Assembly (NCBI GenBank): GCA_027010005.1
Contig: JALVCM010000419.1
Location: 1 to 7,982, forward strand
DNA length: 7,982 bases
Direction of reading: 5' to 3'
Origin: Thiohalobacter sp.
GTDB taxonomy: Bacteria > Pseudomonadota > Gammaproteobacteria > DSM-19610
Positions 6,029 to 7,982 of this stretch are shown here, piece by piece; position 1 is the first letter of the stretch; each line of letters begins with the position of its first letter. The position numbers and the translations under genes are program-made. The notes beneath the pieces are model-generated. The model ran no database searches, was not told where the DNA came from, and worked only from the letters and a program-made list of their open reading frames with translations.

Positions 6029-6889
6029 ATGAAAACGTCCCGCTACCCGGTTAACGGAGCAGGACTGGGCCTGCGGCGGACCCTGATGGGTCCGCTGACA
6101 GACCACCCCCCCGAACAGGTCAGCTTCTATGAAGTTGCCCCGGAGAACTGGATCGGCATGGGTGGCCGCTGGGGCAAACAGTTCCGGGCTTTCACCGAAC
6201 GCTATCCTTTCATCTGTCACGGCCTGTCACTTTCCATAGGCAGCCCGTCACCCCTGGATGAAACCTTTCTTCACCGGGTAAAGCGGTTTCTGGATGAACA
6301 CCGGATTCGTGCCTATAGCGAACACCTGAGTTATTGCAGCGACGACGGTCATCTCTATGACCTGATGCCCATTCCGTTTACCGAAGAGGCCGTGCACTAT
6401 GTGGCCGAACGTATCCGTCGTACCCAGGATATTCTCGAGCGGCGTATCGCCATGGAGAATGTGTCCTACTACGCAGCCCCCGGCAAGGAGATGGAAGAAA
6501 TTGATTTCATCAACGCCGTCCTCGAAGAGGCCGACTGCGACCTGCTGCTCGACGTCAACAACATCTACGTCAACAGTATCAACCACCGCTATGATGCGGA
6601 ACAGTTCCTGACAGCATTGCCCGCTGAACGGGTGATGTATTTTCATGTCGCCGGTCATTACGAAGAGGCCGACGACCTTATTGTCGATACCCATGGCGCC
6701 GACATTGTCGACCCTGTCTGGACCCTGCTCGACAAGGCCTATGCCCGTTTCGGCCCGGTGCCGACGCTGCTGGAAAGAGACTTCAATATCCCGCCACTCC
6801 CTGAGCTGCTGACCGAAGTGGACCGCATCGTTGCCATGCAACAGCAGTGGCCGCAACAGGAAAATATACAAAACAAAACCCATGGCTGA
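6029..6889 (+). CDS. bufB: DUF692 multinuclear non-heme iron oxidase (MNIO), bufferin/HvfB-type peptide maturase
   Basis: A 286-residue enzyme of the DUF692 family, a TIM-barrel fold that holds two or three iron ions and uses O2 to modify cysteines in peptides (MbnB, HvfB and bufferin BufB are known members). The putative metal-ligand motifs are all present: YEVAPENW (34-41), HGLSLSIGS (64-72), YSEHLSYC (96-103), MENVSYY (142-148), [14 protein letters not shown] (173-186), HVAGH (206-210), DTHG (220-223) and LLERDFNIP (247-255). No signal peptide is seen, so it acts in the cytoplasm before export of the precursor. It starts 16 nt after the precursor stop without a clear Shine-Dalgarno, which probably keeps it below precursor level. 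The expected product is oxazolone/thioamide at EGKCG cysteines, inferred from relatives. Confidence 0.93.
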   Translation: MKTSRYPVNGAGLGLRRTLMGPLTDHPPEQVSFYEVAPENWIGMGGRWGKQFRAFTERYPFICHGLSLSIGSPSPLDETFLHRVKRFLDEHRIRAYSEHLSYCSDDGHLYDLMPIPFTEEAVHYVAERIRRTQDILERRIAMENVSYYAAPGKEMEEIDFINAVLEEADCDLLLDVNNIYVNSINHRYDAEQFLTALPAERVMYFHVAGHYEEADDLIVDTHGADIVDPVWTLLDKAYARFGPVPTLLERDFNIPPLPELLTEVDRIVAMQQQWPQQENIQNKTHG

Positions 6890-7658
6890 GCAAGGCTTCA
6901 AACAGCAGCAATATGCCTTTACGGCACACATTCGCCGGCCTGACAGAAATCCTGCACCGGAAGGTATCGAGGATCGCCGCATGGCGATCTACCGCGACCT
7001 GTTCTACAACAACGTGGAAGGTTTCCTGTCCAGCGGGTTCCCGGTATTACGTGAGCTGATGGACGATGAAAGCTGGCACGCCATGGCGCGTGATTTCTTT
7101 GCCAGCCACCGTTGTCACTCGCCGTTGTTCATGGAAATCTCCCGCGAGTTCCTGGCCTATCTCGAACAGGAGCGCGGTGAGCATGAAAATGACTTCCCGT
7201 TTCTGCGAGAACTGGCACACTATGAATGGGTCGAGCTGGCGTTATCGATTGCTGAAACTGAACCCGTACACATTGACGATCCTGACGGCGACCTGCTGGC
7301 AGGCATACCGGTCATATCCAGCCTGGCCTGGCCACTGAGCTACCGCTACCCGGTCCACCGGATCTCGGACAGCTTCCGGCCACAGGAAGCTGCCGAACAA
7401 CCGGTCTACCTGATGGTGTACCGCGACAATCACGATGAGGTCAATTTTATTGAACTCAACGCCATCAGTGCCCGCCTGTTCTCACTGCTGCAGGAAGACA
7501 ACTCGCTGACCGGCCAGCGGGCGCTCGAACAGATTGCGTCCGAACTGAATCACCCGAAACCTGACATTGTCATCGAAGGCGGCAGGGACATACTGGAGGC
7601 CTGGCGGGAACGTGACATTGTGCTCGGCGCCAATGTGCCGAATAGCACACATACCTGA
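6882..7658 (+). CDS. bufC: DUF2063 partner protein, bufferin/HvfC-type RiPP maturation factor
   Basis: A 258-residue protein with the DUF2063 N-terminal domain (about 7-100), recognisable from [10 protein letters not shown] (11-20), [21 protein letters not shown] (29-49, a conserved signature) and [10 protein letters not shown] (51-60). A second domain spans about 105-250. In the HvfABC and bufferin systems this protein pairs with the DUF692 enzyme and delivers the precursor leader to it. The start is set at ATG 6882, which overlaps the bufB stop by 8 nt and gives the family-like N-terminus [13 protein letters not shown]. The frame could be extended to ATG 6831, but those 17 residues are read from inside bufB and look unlike the family. 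No Shine-Dalgarno is evident, so translational coupling to bufB is likely. The protein appears cytoplasmic. Confidence 0.9.
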   Translation: MAEQGFKQQQYAFTAHIRRPDRNPAPEGIEDRRMAIYRDLFYNNVEGFLSSGFPVLRELMDDESWHAMARDFFASHRCHSPLFMEISREFLAYLEQERGEHENDFPFLRELAHYEWVELALSIAETEPVHIDDPDGDLLAGIPVISSLAWPLSYRYPVHRISDSFRPQEAAEQPVYLMVYRDNHDEVNFIELNAISARLFSLLQEDNSLTGQRALEQIASELNHPKPDIVIEGGRDILEAWRERDIVLGANVPNSTHT

Positions 7659-7694
7659 CGGTTTTTTTGAAGTCCGGCGGAACACTCGCATAAC

Positions 7695-7711
7695 CGGGTG
7701 GTCAGAACCCG
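7695..7711 (+). repeat. Small inverted repeat between bufC and the DoxX gene
   Basis: CGGGT (7695-7699) and ACCCG (7707-7711) can form a 5-bp stem with a 7-nt loop in the 81-nt gap after bufC. There is no T-run after it. It may adjust expression or mRNA stability of the DoxX gene, or be chance. Confidence 0.25.
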
Positions 7712-7741
7712 CCATAACCCATCGACCGGAGAACCCGCCAT
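7704..7741 (+). repeat. 12-nt direct repeat overlapping the DoxX start codon
   Basis: AGAACCCGCCAT occurs at 7704-7715 and again at 7730-7741, 26 nt apart; the second copy contains part of the GGAG ribosome binding site and the first two bases of the start codon. The function is unknown; a short local duplication is the simplest explanation. Confidence 0.4.
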
Positions 7742-7982
7742 GTACCTGCTCGTCCAGCTTCAGCGCCTGTTAGACAAGACCCGTGCCTTCGACTTCCTTG
7801 GCCCCCTTGCGCTGCGCCTTTACCTGGTGCCTATCTTCTGGATGGCCGGCACCAAAAAACTGGCCGACATGGAAAGTACGATTGCCTGGTTTGGCAACCC
7901 GGACTGGGGTCTTGGCCTGCCCTTCCCCGAGATCCTGGCCTGGGCCGCTGCACTGACGGAAGCCGGCGGCACGATTCTGCTG
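7740..7982 (+). CDS. DoxX-family membrane protein, N-terminal part (HvfD/bufferin-cassette type)
   Basis: The frame opens at ATG 7740 and remains open to the last base, giving 81 residues of a truncated gene. GGAG at 7728-7731, 8 nt upstream, supports the start. LGPLALRLYLVPIFWMAGTKKL (residues 21-42) and the segment LGLPFPEILAWAAALTEAGG (59-78) match the first half of DoxX-family four-helix membrane proteins, with a first helix at about 22-38 and the second beginning near 65. DoxX genes commonly follow the BufABC/HvfABC genes, where their exact role is unsettled; a redox or export-linked function has been suggested. The gap to bufC is 81 nt, so it is probably in the same operon. The C-terminal half is outside the window. 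Confidence 0.85.
   Translation, partial: MYLLVQLQRLLDKTRAFDFLGPLALRLYLVPIFWMAGTKKLADMESTIAWFGNPDWGLGLPFPEILAWAAALTEAGGTILL

Noticed and set aside
5702..6220. Minus-strand open frames opposite bufA rich in Cys, Leu, Pro, His and Ser
   Set aside because: The odd composition is simply the reverse complement of the EGKCG/KK repeat; there is no ribosome binding site or family match.
6831..6881. N-terminal extension of bufC from ATG 6831
   Set aside because: The 17 extra residues are read from within bufB, do not resemble the DUF2063 N-terminus, and ATG 6882 gives the expected protein.
7634..7668. Possible intrinsic terminator at the end of bufC: TGTGC/GCACA stem followed by seven T
   Set aside because: The stem is only 5 bp, and 12 nt separate it from the T-run, too far for an intrinsic terminator.

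Overview
The window reads as chromosomal DNA of a moderately GC-rich, non-enteric gammaproteobacterium. This rests on the Rnf/Rsx operon ending in nth, a DUF1841 gene, and an FNR-type box. The exact lineage cannot be fixed by reading alone. All supported genes lie on the plus strand and are tightly packed. There are no tRNA or rRNA genes, insertion sequences or CRISPR arrays.

Region 1 (1-4991) is the distal part of an Rnf/Rsx electron-transport operon: the C-terminus of RsxB, then complete rsxC, rsxD, rsxG and rsxE, then nth (endonuclease III) starting directly after the rsxE stop. From rsxC to nth the gaps are 4, 3, -4 and 0 nt. Between rsxB and rsxC there is a 77-nt gap carrying a perfect TTGAT-N4-ATCAA (FNR/Anr) box with a plausible -10 element downstream. 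This suggests a second, oxygen-responsive promoter inside the operon.

Region 2 (4992-5511) holds a single DUF1841 gene of unknown function, preceded by a short perfect palindrome.

Region 3 (5512-7982) is the most interesting part: a four-gene cassette of the bufferin / HvfABCD type. It encodes a secreted, lysine-rich precursor with six EGKCG motifs (BufA/HvfA-like), a DUF692 multinuclear non-heme iron oxidase (BufB/HvfB-like), a DUF2063 partner protein (BufC/HvfC-like), and the first 81 residues of a DoxX-family membrane protein that runs off the window. In characterised relatives the enzyme pair converts EGKCG cysteines into copper-binding oxazolone/thioamide groups, giving a copper-sequestering peptide. 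The precursor gene has the strongest Shine-Dalgarno sequence in the window. Its 135-nt upstream region carries a CRP/FNR-family box (9 of 10 match to FNR) and a cluster of mutually exclusive inverted repeats.

Taken together, this is a membrane redox pump plus an Fe-S repair enzyme next to a peptide-based copper-protection system, with FNR-like sites ahead of both operons. The gene functions come from family knowledge and visible motifs; the regulation is inferred.
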